Part shown: one piece after another, positions 43,662 to 52,764 of the stretch
Layout of the letters: every line of letters starts with the position of its first letter
Numbering within the stretch: the stretch's first letter is position 1
Source of the DNA: Myxococcales bacterium
GTDB taxonomy: Bacteria; Myxococcota_A; Polyangia; Polyangiales; Ga0077539
Reading direction: 5' to 3'
DNA length: 64,000 bases
Assembly: GCA_016793325.1 (NCBI GenBank)
Contig: JAEUKI010000094.1
Coordinates: 124,001 to 188,000 of the forward strand
Translations under genes and position numbers: made by a program
The notes under the pieces: generated by a model
What the model was told of the DNA's origin: nothing
What the model saw: only the letters and a program-made list of their open reading frames with translations
Database searches by the model: none

Positions 43662-44366
43662 GAATTCATTCCACACGCCAGGCAGAAGGACATCAAAGCC
43701 GAGGCGCTCGTCGACACGGCGATGGCGCTCATCGCGAAAGAGGGCCTCGAGGCGCTCACGCTCGCGCGGGTCGCCAAGGAGCTCGGCCTCGTCACGACGG
43801 CGATCTATCGCTATTTCGCCTCGAAGGACGCGCTGCTCGCGGCGCTGCACCGCCGCGCGATTCACACCGTTCACGAGCGATTTCGCAGCGAGCTTCAGCG
43901 CTGGGACGAGCGCAGCAAGCGCATGTCCGACGACACGCGAGCGCTCGCGAAGATCGTGGCGACGGCGCGGTTCTACGTGTCGCTCCCCGAGAAGATGCCC
44001 GAGGCGTTTCGATTGTTCGCGCTGATGCTCGCGGACCCGCGCCCGCTCGTCGACGACGAGTCGGCGATCGCGAGCATCCCCGTGGTGGCTGGGTTCATCG
44101 GCGACGCCTCGGGACTCTTCGTCGAAGCCGAGCGCGTCAAGGCGATCGAGCCAGGGATGCAGCTCGCGCGCACAGCGATGTTCTGGGCGACGCTGCACGG
44201 GCTCACGCAGCTCGCGAAGCTCCGCCGCCTCGCGCCCGAGTCACCGACGCCGCTCGCCGTCGCCGATCAAGCGACGCTCACGCTGCTGCGCGGCATGGGC
44301 GCCACCGACGTCGGTATTCGCCGCGCGATTCGCGCGGTCGACAAGCTCACAGAAGCGTCTGCCTAA
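43647..44366 (+). CDS. TetR-family transcriptional regulator
   Basis: 239 residues from the GTG at 43647. The N-terminal helix-turn-helix is textbook TetR: ALVDTAMALIAKEGLEALTL, RVAKELGLVTTAIYRYFASK and DALLAALHRRA. The C-terminal ligand-binding domain is all helical, with no membrane part. The operator pair overlaps its first five codons, so the true start might be one or more codons downstream, and autorepression is likely. It lies 28 nt upstream of the fatty acid hydroxylase gene, which may be co-transcribed. Confidence 0.92.
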   Translation: MNVVHEFIPHARQKDIKAEALVDTAMALIAKEGLEALTLARVAKELGLVTTAIYRYFASKDALLAALHRRAIHTVHERFRSELQRWDERSKRMSDDTRALAKIVATARFYVSLPEKMPEAFRLFALMLADPRPLVDDESAIASIPVVAGFIGDASGLFVEAERVKAIEPGMQLARTAMFWATLHGLTQLAKLRRLAPESPTPLAVADQATLTLLRGMGATDVGIRRAIRAVDKLTEASA

Positions 44367-44394
44367 CCCGCGTCCCGATTGGAGCATCGCCATC

Positions 44395-45045
44395 ATGATC
44401 TCGCCCATCTCGTTCGCCGCTGGAGCCCTCGCGTGGAGCGCCTCCGAGTACTGCATCCATCGGTTCATCGGTCACGGGCCGAAGCGAAAGCGCCCCGCGT
44501 CGCTTCGCGCGCAGCTCACGCCCTCGGGGCTCGCGGCGGCGTTCAACGACGAGCACTTGGCGCACCACTCGGACCCGACGTACTTCGCGCCGACGTCGCA
44601 CAAGCTCGTCGCGGCGCTCGCGGCGCTCGCGGTGTCGGGCACGATCGCGAGCGCGCTGTTCGGGCCGCGTCGAGGGCTGTCGTTCGCGCTCGGGTTCGGG
44701 CTCACGTACGCGGGCTACGAGGTGATTCACCGGCGAATCCACACGCACGCGGGCTTCGGCCGCTACGGCCGCTGGCTGCGTCGCCACCACCTGTACCACC
44801 ACCACAAGACGCCCCGCGCCAACCACGGCGTGACCTCGCCGCTGTGGGACTTCGTCGCCAAGACCTACGAGGTTCTCCCAGCGAGCGACCCGCTGCGAAT
44901 CCCGCGCAAGCACGCGCCCGCGTGGCTCACGGACGACAAGGGCGAAGTGAAGCCCGAGTTCGTCGGGCTCTACGCGCTCGTCGGCGCGACGAAGCGCGCC
45001 GAGCCGCAAGCGACAACGGAGCCGACGGCGATCGAGAAGAACTGA
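44395..45045 (+). CDS. Fatty acid hydroxylase/sterol desaturase family protein
   Basis: 216 residues. Membrane-bound di-iron oxygenase superfamily. Histidine motifs in order: HRFIGH, NDEHLAHHSD, HRRIHTH and RRHHLYHHH, spaced as in the family. Two or three hydrophobic helices lie between them (AALAALAVSGTIASALFG and LSFALGFGLTYAGYEVI). It probably hydroxylates or desaturates a lipid chain in the membrane. Its stop lies 33 bp before the first REP unit of the mobile element. Co-transcription with the TetR gene upstream is likely from the spacing. Confidence 0.9.
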   Translation: MISPISFAAGALAWSASEYCIHRFIGHGPKRKRPASLRAQLTPSGLAAAFNDEHLAHHSDPTYFAPTSHKLVAALAALAVSGTIASALFGPRRGLSFALGFGLTYAGYEVIHRRIHTHAGFGRYGRWLRRHHLYHHHKTPRANHGVTSPLWDFVAKTYEVLPASDPLRIPRKHAPAWLTDDKGEVKPEFVGLYALVGATKRAEPQATTEPTAIEKN

Positions 45046-45181
45046 GCGACGCGTCCAAGGGGGTACGAGAAGCACACGATTGGCGCACGGCCGGGAGACG
45101 AGCGTGGAAGCACGCGATCAGCGCACGGCCGCGAGCGCGGTGATGGAAGCACGCGATTTGCGCACGGCCGGGAGCGCGGGC

Positions 45182-45284
45182 GTGGAAGAGCACGGGCGTG
45201 GAAGCACGCGATTTGCGCACGGCCGGGAGACGAGCGCCCGGCCTTTTCGCTCCGCGGAGCGGGCTCGGCGTCCGCCGGGCCTAC
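45182..45284 (+). repeat. Left terminal inverted repeat of the REP-transposase element
   Basis: 103 bp matching the reverse complement of 45821-45923 at 101 of 103 positions. It contains GCCCGGC...GCCGGGC and GCTCCGCGGAGC palindromes typical of REP hairpins. Confidence 0.88.
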
Positions 45285-45285
45285 C

Positions 45286-45382
45286 GCGACGCCCCGTTGG
45301 AGGAAGACACGCAATGAGCACGCTCCTGGGAAATTTCCCGAGAATCTCAGCTCGCGTGTCGCCAACGGAAGGCGGAGCCGCT
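45286..45382. repeat. Palindromic element, short copy (same family as 18068-18280)
   Basis: Left end 45286-45312 and right end 45316-45382 match the 18-kb copy at 26 of 27 and 59 of 67 bases. It contains the hairpin CTGGGAAATTTCCCGAG. The right end abuts the stop codon of the transposase pseudogene. Confidence 0.8.
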
Positions 45383-45809
45383 CTACGCGCTGGACTCGTC
45401 GTCGCGCTCGATGTGTTTCCGTGCAGCGAGCGAGGCTTGGGTGCGATGGTGCTCGCGCTGGCGTTCGATGGAGTCGAACAGTCGCGTCGTGTTGTTGGGA
45501 TCGATGCCGAACGCCGCGTAGCCGCTCTGCCAGCGGAACGTTAGGGTCCCCGAGGCGACAGCCAACACGACGGCGCTCTCGCTCTTGAATGCACGCACCA
45601 CCTCGGCAATCGACCGCGTAAGGGCCATTCGAACGGCCAAGTGGACGTGATCGTCGGACGCACCATACGCCGGCAGTTCGGCGGACAACTTCTCGCTTCG
45701 TGCCAGATACTGCGCACGCAACACGGGACCATGACTCTCCGCGATCGACTGCACGCGCCTTCGTGCTCCACACCCAATGAACGAATGCTCGCGAAACGGA
45801 GTGACTCAT
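45383..45809 (-). pseudogene. REP-associated tyrosine (Y1/IS200-like) transposase, frameshifted
   Basis: The normal RAYT opening (MSHSVSRAFVHWVWSTKAR) reads from the ATG at 45809. The rest (VQSIAESHGPVLRAQYLA, the HUH motif DDHVHLAV, FRWQSGYAAFGID and IERQREHH) reads in another frame from about 45754. Together they make a full-length family member of about 142 residues, with the distance to HVH exactly as in intact relatives. One small indel near 45750-45756 breaks it. The catalytic tyrosine, expected where intact proteins read QYIANQ, is replaced (FDSIERQ). So it is dead twice over: frame and active site. Confidence 0.78.
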
Positions 45810-45820
45810 CTGCCACGAGA

Positions 45821-45923
45821 GTAGGCCCGGCGGACGCCGAGCCCGCTCCGCGGAGCGCAAAGGCCGGGCGCTCGTCTCCCGGCCGTGCGCAAATCGCGTG
45901 CTTCCACACCCGTGCTCTTCCAC
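45821..45923 (-). repeat. Right terminal inverted repeat of the REP-transposase element
   Basis: 103 bp, reverse complement of 45182-45284 with two mismatches. It lies 11 bp upstream of the transposase start. Confidence 0.88.
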
Positions 45924-46025
45924 GCTCGTCTCCCGGCCGTGTGCTGATCGCGTGCTTCCACGCCCGCGCTCCTGCTCGCCGCGGCCGCCGTCCTCTCCCG
46001 TTGGGTTTACTCTTGGCGCCCCTCC

Positions 46026-47423
46026 ATGGACGTACTCGCGCGATCGGCCCTCGATCAATCGTCGCTCTTGCAAACAGGTGCGATCTCGGTCGAAGAGCTG
46101 CTCCGCGCCTACCTCGCGCGCATCGAGGCGCTCGACCCCGAGCTACGGGCGTTCGTGCAGCTCCTTCCGGACCGCGCGATCGCCAGGGCGCGAGCGCTCG
46201 ATCGGCAGCGAAATAAGCGATCGAATCGCGACGCGATGGGGCCGCTCTGGGGCTTGCCCACGGCGATGAAGGACCTGCACATGGCGCGCGGGACGTTCAC
46301 GCGGCTCGGGTCGCGCGCGTTTCGCTACCTCTGGACGCCCATCGACGACGTCACCACCGCAGCGGTCCGTCGCTCGTCCATGATCGTCCTCGGAAAGCTC
46401 GCCACGAGCGAGCTCGCGATCCTGCCCTTCGTGCACACCGAGCTCGCTCCTCCGACGCGCAACCCGTGGGACCTCGCGCGCTACTCGGGCGGCTCTTCGG
46501 GCGGCTCTTCGGCCGCGGTCGCCTCGGGGCTCTTGCCCATCGCGGTCGCGAGCGACGGCGCGGGATCGACGCGCATTCCAGCGGCGTTTTGCGGGCTCAT
46601 CGGGCACAAGCCCACCCGCGGGCTCGTGCCCAACCCCTTCGCGCCCTTCGAAGCGCTCTCGCTCAGCACCATCGGTCCCCACGCGCGATCGGTCGACGAC
46701 GCAGCAGCGCTGCTCGACGTGCTCGCGCCCGAGGGCCCCGACGCGCGAACACGCTCGTGGGCCCGCGCCGCGAAAGAGCCGCTCGCGCGTCCCCTTCGCG
46801 TCAAAGTCACGTGCGAGAGCCCCATCGCTGAGGTGCAGCCCGTCGTGAAGACCGCGGTCGATCGCGTCGCGCGCGCGCTCGCGTCGCTCGGTCACCACGT
46901 CGCAGAGGGCGTCGCCGTCGGGGGAACGGTCGACGAGTTCATCCCCATGTTTCGCTACCTCGCGCGCGAGATGTTCGTCCCGCGCGAGAGCGCGCTGCAG
47001 CCGAGCACGCGATACCTCCGCGACGATCGGCACAGGACCAGCAAATCGTCGGCGCTCGAGAAGCGCGAGCTCTTTCGCGCACACGTCGATCGTTGGCTCG
47101 AAGGCACAGACGTGTACGTCACCCCCACCGTGGCGAGCCTCGCGCCCGAGGTCGGGCGGTGGTCGCTCGACGACGGTGAAGCGCTCTTTCACGCGATCGC
47201 GCCGCTCGGAGCGTTTACCGCGGCCTTCAACGCCAGCGGAAACCCAGCGATCTCGATCCCGCTCTGGATCGAAGGAGCGCCGGTCCCCGTGGGCGTTCAA
47301 CTCGTTGGAGCGCGCGGGTACGATGGCGCGCTACTCTCGCTCGCTCGCAGCGTCCTCGAGGCGCTCGGCACCCCGCTCTGTCCGTTGGCCTCGCTGCCTG
47401 CGCGCACAGCGCGCGCGCGATAG
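46026..47423 (+). CDS. Amidase-signature family hydrolase
   Basis: 465 residues. The Ser-cisSer-Lys triad is visible: Lys82 (PTAMKDL), the cis-Ser in SGGSSGGSS (about 157) and nucleophile Ser181 (DGAGSTRIPAAFCG). The GLIGHKPTRG that follows is typical of general amidases rather than GatA, which has DTGGSIR. Length is usual. No signal peptide, so cytosolic. Substrate unknown; nylon-oligomer or peptide amidases are the closest look by motif. Starts 50 bp right of the mobile element. Confidence 0.92.
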   Translation: MDVLARSALDQSSLLQTGAISVEELLRAYLARIEALDPELRAFVQLLPDRAIARARALDRQRNKRSNRDAMGPLWGLPTAMKDLHMARGTFTRLGSRAFRYLWTPIDDVTTAAVRRSSMIVLGKLATSELAILPFVHTELAPPTRNPWDLARYSGGSSGGSSAAVASGLLPIAVASDGAGSTRIPAAFCGLIGHKPTRGLVPNPFAPFEALSLSTIGPHARSVDDAAALLDVLAPEGPDARTRSWARAAKEPLARPLRVKVTCESPIAEVQPVVKTAVDRVARALASLGHHVAEGVAVGGTVDEFIPMFRYLAREMFVPRESALQPSTRYLRDDRHRTSKSSALEKRELFRAHVDRWLEGTDVYVTPTVASLAPEVGRWSLDDGEALFHAIAPLGAFTAAFNASGNPAISIPLWIEGAPVPVGVQLVGARGYDGALLSLARSVLEALGTPLCPLASLPARTARAR

Positions 47424-47471
47424 ACTCCCGCCGGTCTCCCCCACCGCTCTCCTTCTGGCACTGCGTAGTTC

Positions 47472-49067
47472 ATGGGCAATCAAGCCGTCACCGCAACGGG
47501 CGAACCGAGCAGCGCGCCCGTGCGACGCGCGACGCTCCCGCCGGACCTCGTCCCCGAGGACTGGAGGCTCGGTCGCTACGTCGTGCGCTTCAAGGTCGCG
47601 CAAGGCGGAATGGGCGCGGTCTACCTCGCGCAGCTCGAGACGCAGGCGGGGTTTCGCAAGTGGGTGGCGCTGAAGACCATCGACGAGCGGCTCGCGAAGG
47701 ACCGCAATTTCGTGCGGATGTTCCTCGCGGAGGCGCGGCTCACGGCGAAGATCGATCACCCGAACGTCTGCACGGTCTTCGATTTTGGCGAAGAGAAGGG
47801 GACGTACTTCCTCGCGATGGAGTACCTCGCGGGCGAGTCGCTGAGCACGCTCACCAAGCGCGCGTCCGCAGGGCACGGGGTGCCCGTCGCCGTCGCCGCG
47901 AAGATCATCGCGGACGCCGCCCGGGGGCTTCACGCCGCGCACGAGCTCAAGCTCGACGACGGCTCGCCCGCCAACGTCGTGCACCGCGACGTGTCTCCGC
48001 AGAACATCTTCGTCCTCTACGACGGCGTCGCGAAGGTCGTCGATTTCGGCGTCGCGTTCGTCGGAGAAGGGCCCGATCGAGCTGGTTTTCTCGCGGGAAA
48101 ACGCCCGTACATGTCCCCCGAGCAGCTCAAGCTCAACCCCATCGATCGTCGCTCGGACATCTGGTCGCTCGGCGTCGTTCTGTGGGAGGCCACCACGGGG
48201 CAACGCTTGTTTCGTCGCGAGAGCGACGAGGCGACGGAAGAAGCGATCCTCAACGAAGCGATCCCTGGCCCGAGGGTCTATCACGCAGGCTATCCCCGAG
48301 AGCTCGAGGCGATCGTGATGAAGGCCCTCGCGCGAAAGCCCGAGGACCGCTTTCAAACCGCGGCAGAGCTCGCGCGCGCGATCGAGCAGTACCTCGCGCT
48401 CTCGGGCGAAGCGGTCGGCGTCGACGAAGTGCGCGCCGTGATGCACGAGTACTTCGGCGCGCGCATGGCCGCGCGCGAAATGCAGATCCGCGCGCGATCG
48501 CAAGACGCGTTCGGAGGCTTGCCCGACGAAGACGCCACCCACGCCCCAGGGCCGGGAACGATGCGCGTCGACGTCGCCGCGCCCCGCCTCGGCCGCAACG
48601 AGAAGGCGCCCCCGACGGCGCTCCGCAACGCGATCGGCTGGATCTTCACCGCGATGCTCGTGGTCGGGCTCGTGGCGGGCGCGGGGTACTTCGTGTGGAC
48701 CATGCCCGCGGCCACGCCTCCGCCGCGCATCGATCCGCGGGTGATTCCGCTGGCAGAAGCAGGCTTCGCGGGGCCGACCACGGTGCCCAGCGCGGACGCG
48801 GGGCCCGTCGTCGTCCCCGTGTCCAACGTTAGCGTCCGACCGAGGCCGCTCAACGCGGGGTTCATCACGGTCACCGGCGGCGGCGCAGGCGGGCTCGTCT
48901 TCGAAGGCGGAACGCTCCTCGGCGCCATGCCCCTCAACCGCTATCCGCTCGCCCCGGGCCGACACTTGATCCGCGTCGAGCCGAGCCCCGGAGCGGCCAT
49001 CCGCACGCTCGTCGTCAACGTGCAGACGGGGCGCGAGACCACGCACCGGTTTCCGTCTTCACGATGA
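47472..49067 (+). CDS. Eukaryotic-like Ser/Thr protein kinase with PEGA domain
   Basis: 531 residues. Kinase domain about 33-310: glycine loop AQGGMGAVYLA, VALKTI lysine, HRDVSPQNIF catalytic loop, DFGVA metal site, RPYMSPEQL, and SDIWSLGVVLWE. A Pro-rich juxtamembrane region leads to one transmembrane helix (about 395-418, IFTAMLVVGLVAGAG). The extracytoplasmic C terminus has a PEGA-like beta domain (GFITVTGGGAGGLVFEGG, PGRHLIRVEPSPG). Type typical of Myxococcota signalling. HRDVSPQN, with Ser-Pro instead of Lys-Pro, is the frequent myxobacterial variant and lacks the usual catalytic-loop lysine. Confidence 0.93.
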   Translation: MGNQAVTATGEPSSAPVRRATLPPDLVPEDWRLGRYVVRFKVAQGGMGAVYLAQLETQAGFRKWVALKTIDERLAKDRNFVRMFLAEARLTAKIDHPNVCTVFDFGEEKGTYFLAMEYLAGESLSTLTKRASAGHGVPVAVAAKIIADAARGLHAAHELKLDDGSPANVVHRDVSPQNIFVLYDGVAKVVDFGVAFVGEGPDRAGFLAGKRPYMSPEQLKLNPIDRRSDIWSLGVVLWEATTGQRLFRRESDEATEEAILNEAIPGPRVYHAGYPRELEAIVMKALARKPEDRFQTAAELARAIEQYLALSGEAVGVDEVRAVMHEYFGARMAAREMQIRARSQDAFGGLPDEDATHAPGPGTMRVDVAAPRLGRNEKAPPTALRNAIGWIFTAMLVVGLVAGAGYFVWTMPAATPPPRIDPRVIPLAEAGFAGPTTVPSADAGPVVVPVSNVSVRPRPLNAGFITVTGGGAGGLVFEGGTLLGAMPLNRYPLAPGRHLIRVEPSPGAAIRTLVVNVQTGRETTHRFPSSR

Positions 49068-49247
49068 GCACACACAATCGAGCGCTCGTCGCGGTCGCGC
49101 CGCTGTCGGCCGCGCGCGACGAGCCCTCGCAGCGCCCGCAACGGCGTGGCCCGGATCGCGACGCTCCGCGGTGATGGCCCTCGAGACACGCCGTCACTTC
49201 TTTTGGTCACACTTCGGCGGCTCGTTGTCACTGAGCCGATAGCCGCC

Positions 49248-51521
49248 ATGGATCTCTCGCAGCGCCGCCCTTTTGTCATCGGTGCCACGATCGCCGTCGC
49301 CACGGGCCTGACCGTGGGCATCGTCGCGTCGCGGGACGAATCTCCGTCGACCACCGCGCGATCCACCGACACGCCGCCGCCTCGTACGCAGCGCCCGTCG
49401 CCGAGGACGCTCCCGACGCACACGCAGCAGCCCGAGCCGCCGTCGCAGAGCTGTCTCTTGCCCGGAACCTCCGTGGGCAGCCTCGCGACGAGCGCTCCGC
49501 GCGCGAGCGGGTCGATCGTCCTCTCGGTCGATCAGCGCACCGCGGCGGTCGCAGACGGGGACGCGGACTCGGTCGTGCTGCTCGGGGTCGCGTCGGGAAC
49601 CGCGCAGATCGCCTCGCGCTTCGCGACGCGCGAGGGCCCTGCGCAAGTGCTCTTGTCCGCGGACGGACGCGCGTTCGTGACCGAGCGCCGCAGCGGCTCG
49701 GTGAGCGTGTACGACCCGAGCTCGGGCCGACGCTTGTGCACGACGCGCGTGGCGTCCGATCCGTTCGCGATGGCGCTCTCGCCCGACGGCGCGACGCTGT
49801 ACGTAACCTCCGCGATCAGCGCGAAGCTCACGGCCCTCGACACGAGCACGCTGCGAACGAAGTGGACCGCGGACACCGCGCGAGAACCGCGGGCGATCGC
49901 GCTCACGCGGGACGGCTCGCGCGCGGTGCTCTCGCACATCGCGGGGCGGCCCGTGACGGTGTTCGACGTGGCCTCCGAGCGGCCGCGGGCGCTGGATGTC
50001 CCGGAGATTCCGGTGCCCGTCGAGACGCAGCGGATCGCCGTTCCGAACGCGGGGGTCGTGCGGGGGTTGGCCTCGCGTCCTGCGCAACGCGGCGTTGCGT
50101 CCCACGCAAAGGGCCCTTCGGGCGACAAGCGCATGATCGCGCCGCGAGGATTTCGAGAGAGCCCGCGGTTCGTGCCCGAGCCGTCGTTCGCGAGCGCGCA
50201 GGTGCGCCCGGTGCCGTCGCAGGCGTGGAGCCTCGCGACGCTGCAAGAGAGCAACGAAGTGATCGTCCCGTTCATGGTCAATCGAACGGGCCGCGAGCTG
50301 CCCCCGGTGCTGCGCGTCGATCGCTACGGGGGCGGCTCGGTCAGCGAGCAGCGGCAGAACGAGAAGGTCACGTTCGCCGTGGCCGTGTTCGACCCTGTGA
50401 ATCTCCAGTGGAAATCGTTCGACATGCCCAACGGCGTCCAACGATTCGTGCGCCCGCGCGTGACCGGCCGCAGCCCGATCGTGCCGACCGCCAACGTCGT
50501 GCGCATTCCGATGGCGTCGGCGATCGACCCGAGCACCGGCGCGCTCGTCGTCGCCTCGCTGGGGACGTCCGAGATCGCCCACGTCGTCTTTCGCAACAAC
50601 GCCGCCACGAACGGCACGAGCCCCGCGAGCGCCGTCGGGATCGGCTCGATCGACGGCGCTCGTCGCTTCAGGGGCGCGCGGATCGGCAGCGCTCGCAACG
50701 GCAACTTGAATCCTGGTGTCCGCGCAGAGCACACGAGCAGCATCGCGCAGCCGTCGGGCGTCGCGGTGACGAGCGACGGCGTCGTGCTCGCGTACAGCCA
50801 GTTCGAGCACGCGGTCGAAGTGCGCAAGGGCGAGCTCGAGACGCGCGTGTCGATCGGAAGCGATCCGCTCCCGCCGGACGTCTCTCGAGGACGGCGGCTC
50901 TTCTACGCAGCGAACAACCCCGCCCTCTCGTCCGGAGGGCTCTCGTGCGGCGGTTGCCACCCGGACGGTCGCGACGACGGGCTCGTGTGGTTTCTCGCGA
51001 ACGGACCACGGCAGACGCCGACGCTCGCCGGGCGCCTCGTCGCGCCGTTCAACTGGACAGGGACGCACCGCACCATCGAGGGCAACGTCGCGCAGACGAT
51101 CACGCGCCTCGGAGGAACGGGGCTCCCGATCAGCGACGTCGACGCGATCGCGGCCTTCGTTCAACGCGGGATCCACGCGCCCTCGGCGGAGCCTCCGACG
51201 ACCGAGCCCGCGGCGGACCTCGTGGCGCGCGGGCGCGAGGTGTTCAACAACGCGGGCAACTGCGCGAGCTGCCACGATCCGGCCAGGAATTTCACCGACG
51301 GACAGCCGCACGAGCTCGGCGGCCTCGGCGCGGACGAGCGCGAGCGCATGTTCGACACGCCGTCGCTCCGCTATCTGCGCGGCTCCGGTCCGTTCTTTCA
51401 CGACGGCCGCTACCAGACCCTGCGCGAGCTGCTCACCGACGCCCGCGCGCGCATGGGGACGATCGGCTCGCTCTCGACGCCCGACGTCGACGCGCTCGAA
51501 GCGTATCTGCTCACGCTGTAA
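49248..51521 (+). CDS. Beta-propeller/dihaem cytochrome protein
   Basis: About 757 residues from the ATG at 49248; an earlier start at 49146 would make an unlikely leader. N-terminal hydrophobic segment (VIGATIAVATGLTVGIV), then a Pro/Thr-rich linker. The middle is a YncE-type propeller (SPDGATLYVTSAISAKLTALD and similar). The C terminus has two cytochrome c sites, CGGCH and CASCH, with FHDGRYQTLRELL as in MauG/cytochrome c peroxidase-like proteins. Probably an exported dihaem enzyme or electron-transfer protein; the oxidised substrate is unknown. Confidence 0.85.
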   Translation: MDLSQRRPFVIGATIAVATGLTVGIVASRDESPSTTARSTDTPPPRTQRPSPRTLPTHTQQPEPPSQSCLLPGTSVGSLATSAPRASGSIVLSVDQRTAAVADGDADSVVLLGVASGTAQIASRFATREGPAQVLLSADGRAFVTERRSGSVSVYDPSSGRRLCTTRVASDPFAMALSPDGATLYVTSAISAKLTALDTSTLRTKWTADTAREPRAIALTRDGSRAVLSHIAGRPVTVFDVASERPRALDVPEIPVPVETQRIAVPNAGVVRGLASRPAQRGVASHAKGPSGDKRMIAPRGFRESPRFVPEPSFASAQVRPVPSQAWSLATLQESNEVIVPFMVNRTGRELPPVLRVDRYGGGSVSEQRQNEKVTFAVAVFDPVNLQWKSFDMPNGVQRFVRPRVTGRSPIVPTANVVRIPMASAIDPSTGALVVASLGTSEIAHVVFRNNAATNGTSPASAVGIGSIDGARRFRGARIGSARNGNLNPGVRAEHTSSIAQPSGVAVTSDGVVLAYSQFEHAVEVRKGELETRVSIGSDPLPPDVSRGRRLFYAANNPALSSGGLSCGGCHPDGRDDGLVWFLANGPRQTPTLAGRLVAPFNWTGTHRTIEGNVAQTITRLGGTGLPISDVDAIAAFVQRGIHAPSAEPPTTEPAADLVARGREVFNNAGNCASCHDPARNFTDGQPHELGGLGADERERMFDTPSLRYLRGSGPFFHDGRYQTLRELLTDARARMGTIGSLSTPDVDALEAYLLTL

Positions 51522-51611
51522 CGCGACGCTCCGCCGCGATTCGTCACGCCCCCGAAGATCCAGGCCGGCGCCACGGGAACTTTTCGTTTCGCGCGGCTAC
51601 TATCACCCCCA

Positions 51612-52649
51612 ATGGCTCGACCGCGCTTGATCGTGTTCGCCTCGGCCTTCGCGGTGGCGCTCGCAGCGTCGTCTGCGTCTGCGCAAACCGCGCTCGAACA
51701 GGTGGGCGACGCGTTTCGAACGCCGGCCCTCGGCGTGGGCGGCCGCGCGACGCGCGCGACGCCGCAGAGCGGGCTCTCTCCGCTCGATTCGCTGGACAGC
51801 ACGCAACACCTGAACAACGCGGACGGGCCCGGCGCCGAGCACCCATCGGTGCACCCGACGATCTCTGCCCTGCGCGGCGCGCTCTGGCACTGGCTCGACG
51901 AGCCCGGTCGCCGTCGGTTGATGGCCGTCGACGCGCAACGAACGAGCGCCGCGGACACCCAGCGCGTACAGCTCTTTCTCGCGGATCGAGCGCTGCGACG
52001 GTTCGCGCCGATGGCGCTCGCGATGCTCTCGCGACGGACCGAGGCGCTCGCGCTCCGAGGCGCGCCCGCGCTGCGAACGCTGGCGGACGCGGACGCGGTC
52101 GCGCGAAACAGCGTCGTTCAGCGAATCATGCGCCGTCGCGAAGCGGTCGACGTCGCGACGGCCTCGGGCTTCGCGCGGAGGCTCATCCGCCTCGGCGCCT
52201 CGATCAGCCCGGCGTTTTCAAACGACGAAGACCTGCAATTTGCCGCGGATCGCGCGGTCGTCGCGGCCGCCGAAGCCGCGCGCACGAGGGACGCTGCCGA
52301 AGTAGCGCTCGTGATCGCCGAGACCAACATCGCCTATGGATCGCGCGCCGAGCGCTCGGTCGTCGTCGACGAAGCGATCCACTTGATCGAAGAGGCCGTC
52401 GCGATCGCCCGCGGAAATCCCGCGGTCGAACGCCCGTTGCCCGCCCTGCCCGTGAGCATCGACCCCGACGCAAACGTCCTTCCGATCGGGCCTGCCGCGC
52501 AGCCGACGACGGTCGCGACGCGCCCGGCTGCGACGCGCGGACGCGCATCGAGGCCGCGGAGCGGACAGGGCTCGGCGTCGCTCGTTCGTCGTCCGGGGCC
52601 CGACGCGCGGTGCTACGACGACTTTCGGTGCTTCCAAGACGAGCACTGA
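51612..52649 (+). CDS. Secreted helical protein, function unknown
   Basis: 345 residues. Clear signal peptide (LIVFASAFAVALAASSASAQ) with a probable signal peptidase I site after SASA. The mature protein is Ala- and Arg-rich and helical, with conserved-looking ALRGALWHWLDEPGRRRLM and a C-terminal CYDDFRCFQDEH that could form one disulfide. Two AT-rich bases runs are absent. No domain recognised. Lies 90 bp after the cytochrome gene on the same strand. Confidence 0.75.
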   Translation: MARPRLIVFASAFAVALAASSASAQTALEQVGDAFRTPALGVGGRATRATPQSGLSPLDSLDSTQHLNNADGPGAEHPSVHPTISALRGALWHWLDEPGRRRLMAVDAQRTSAADTQRVQLFLADRALRRFAPMALAMLSRRTEALALRGAPALRTLADADAVARNSVVQRIMRRREAVDVATASGFARRLIRLGASISPAFSNDEDLQFAADRAVVAAAEAARTRDAAEVALVIAETNIAYGSRAERSVVVDEAIHLIEEAVAIARGNPAVERPLPALPVSIDPDANVLPIGPAAQPTTVATRPAATRGRASRPRSGQGSASLVRRPGPDARCYDDFRCFQDEH

Positions 52650-52764
52650 CACGCGGCCTGCTCGCGGGCCGCTCGTTGGCTCACTCTGGCGCGCGCGTCG
52701 CTCGAATCCCGCGTTTTATTGCTGGTCCGTCGTTTGCTAACGCATCCTCGTACTGAGGTCCGTG

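Larger units (their letters stand above)
45079..45975. mobile_element. Decayed REP-transposase element with long terminal inverted repeats
   Basis: About 900 bp. Both sides are built from a roughly 37-bp unit (GCGCACGGCCGGGAGACGAG, then CGTGGAAGCACGCGATTT), at least four on the left (45079-45240) and three on the right in inverted orientation (45865-45975). The inner parts form near-identical 103-bp terminal inverted repeats. Between them lie a copy of the palindromic element and a frameshifted Y1 transposase. The layout matches a RAYT gene flanked by REP sequences. No target-site duplication was identified. Confidence 0.8.

Noticed and set aside
45079..45240. Repeated units resembling a CRISPR array
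   Set aside because: Units are contiguous without unique spacers, appear inverted on the other side of a transposase gene, and no cas gene is present; they are REP-like.
46026..47423. Amidase as GatA partner of GatB
   Set aside because: Active-site surroundings (DGAGSTRIPAAFCG) differ from the GatA pattern (DTGGSIR), and it is 8 kb from gatB with no gatC nearby.
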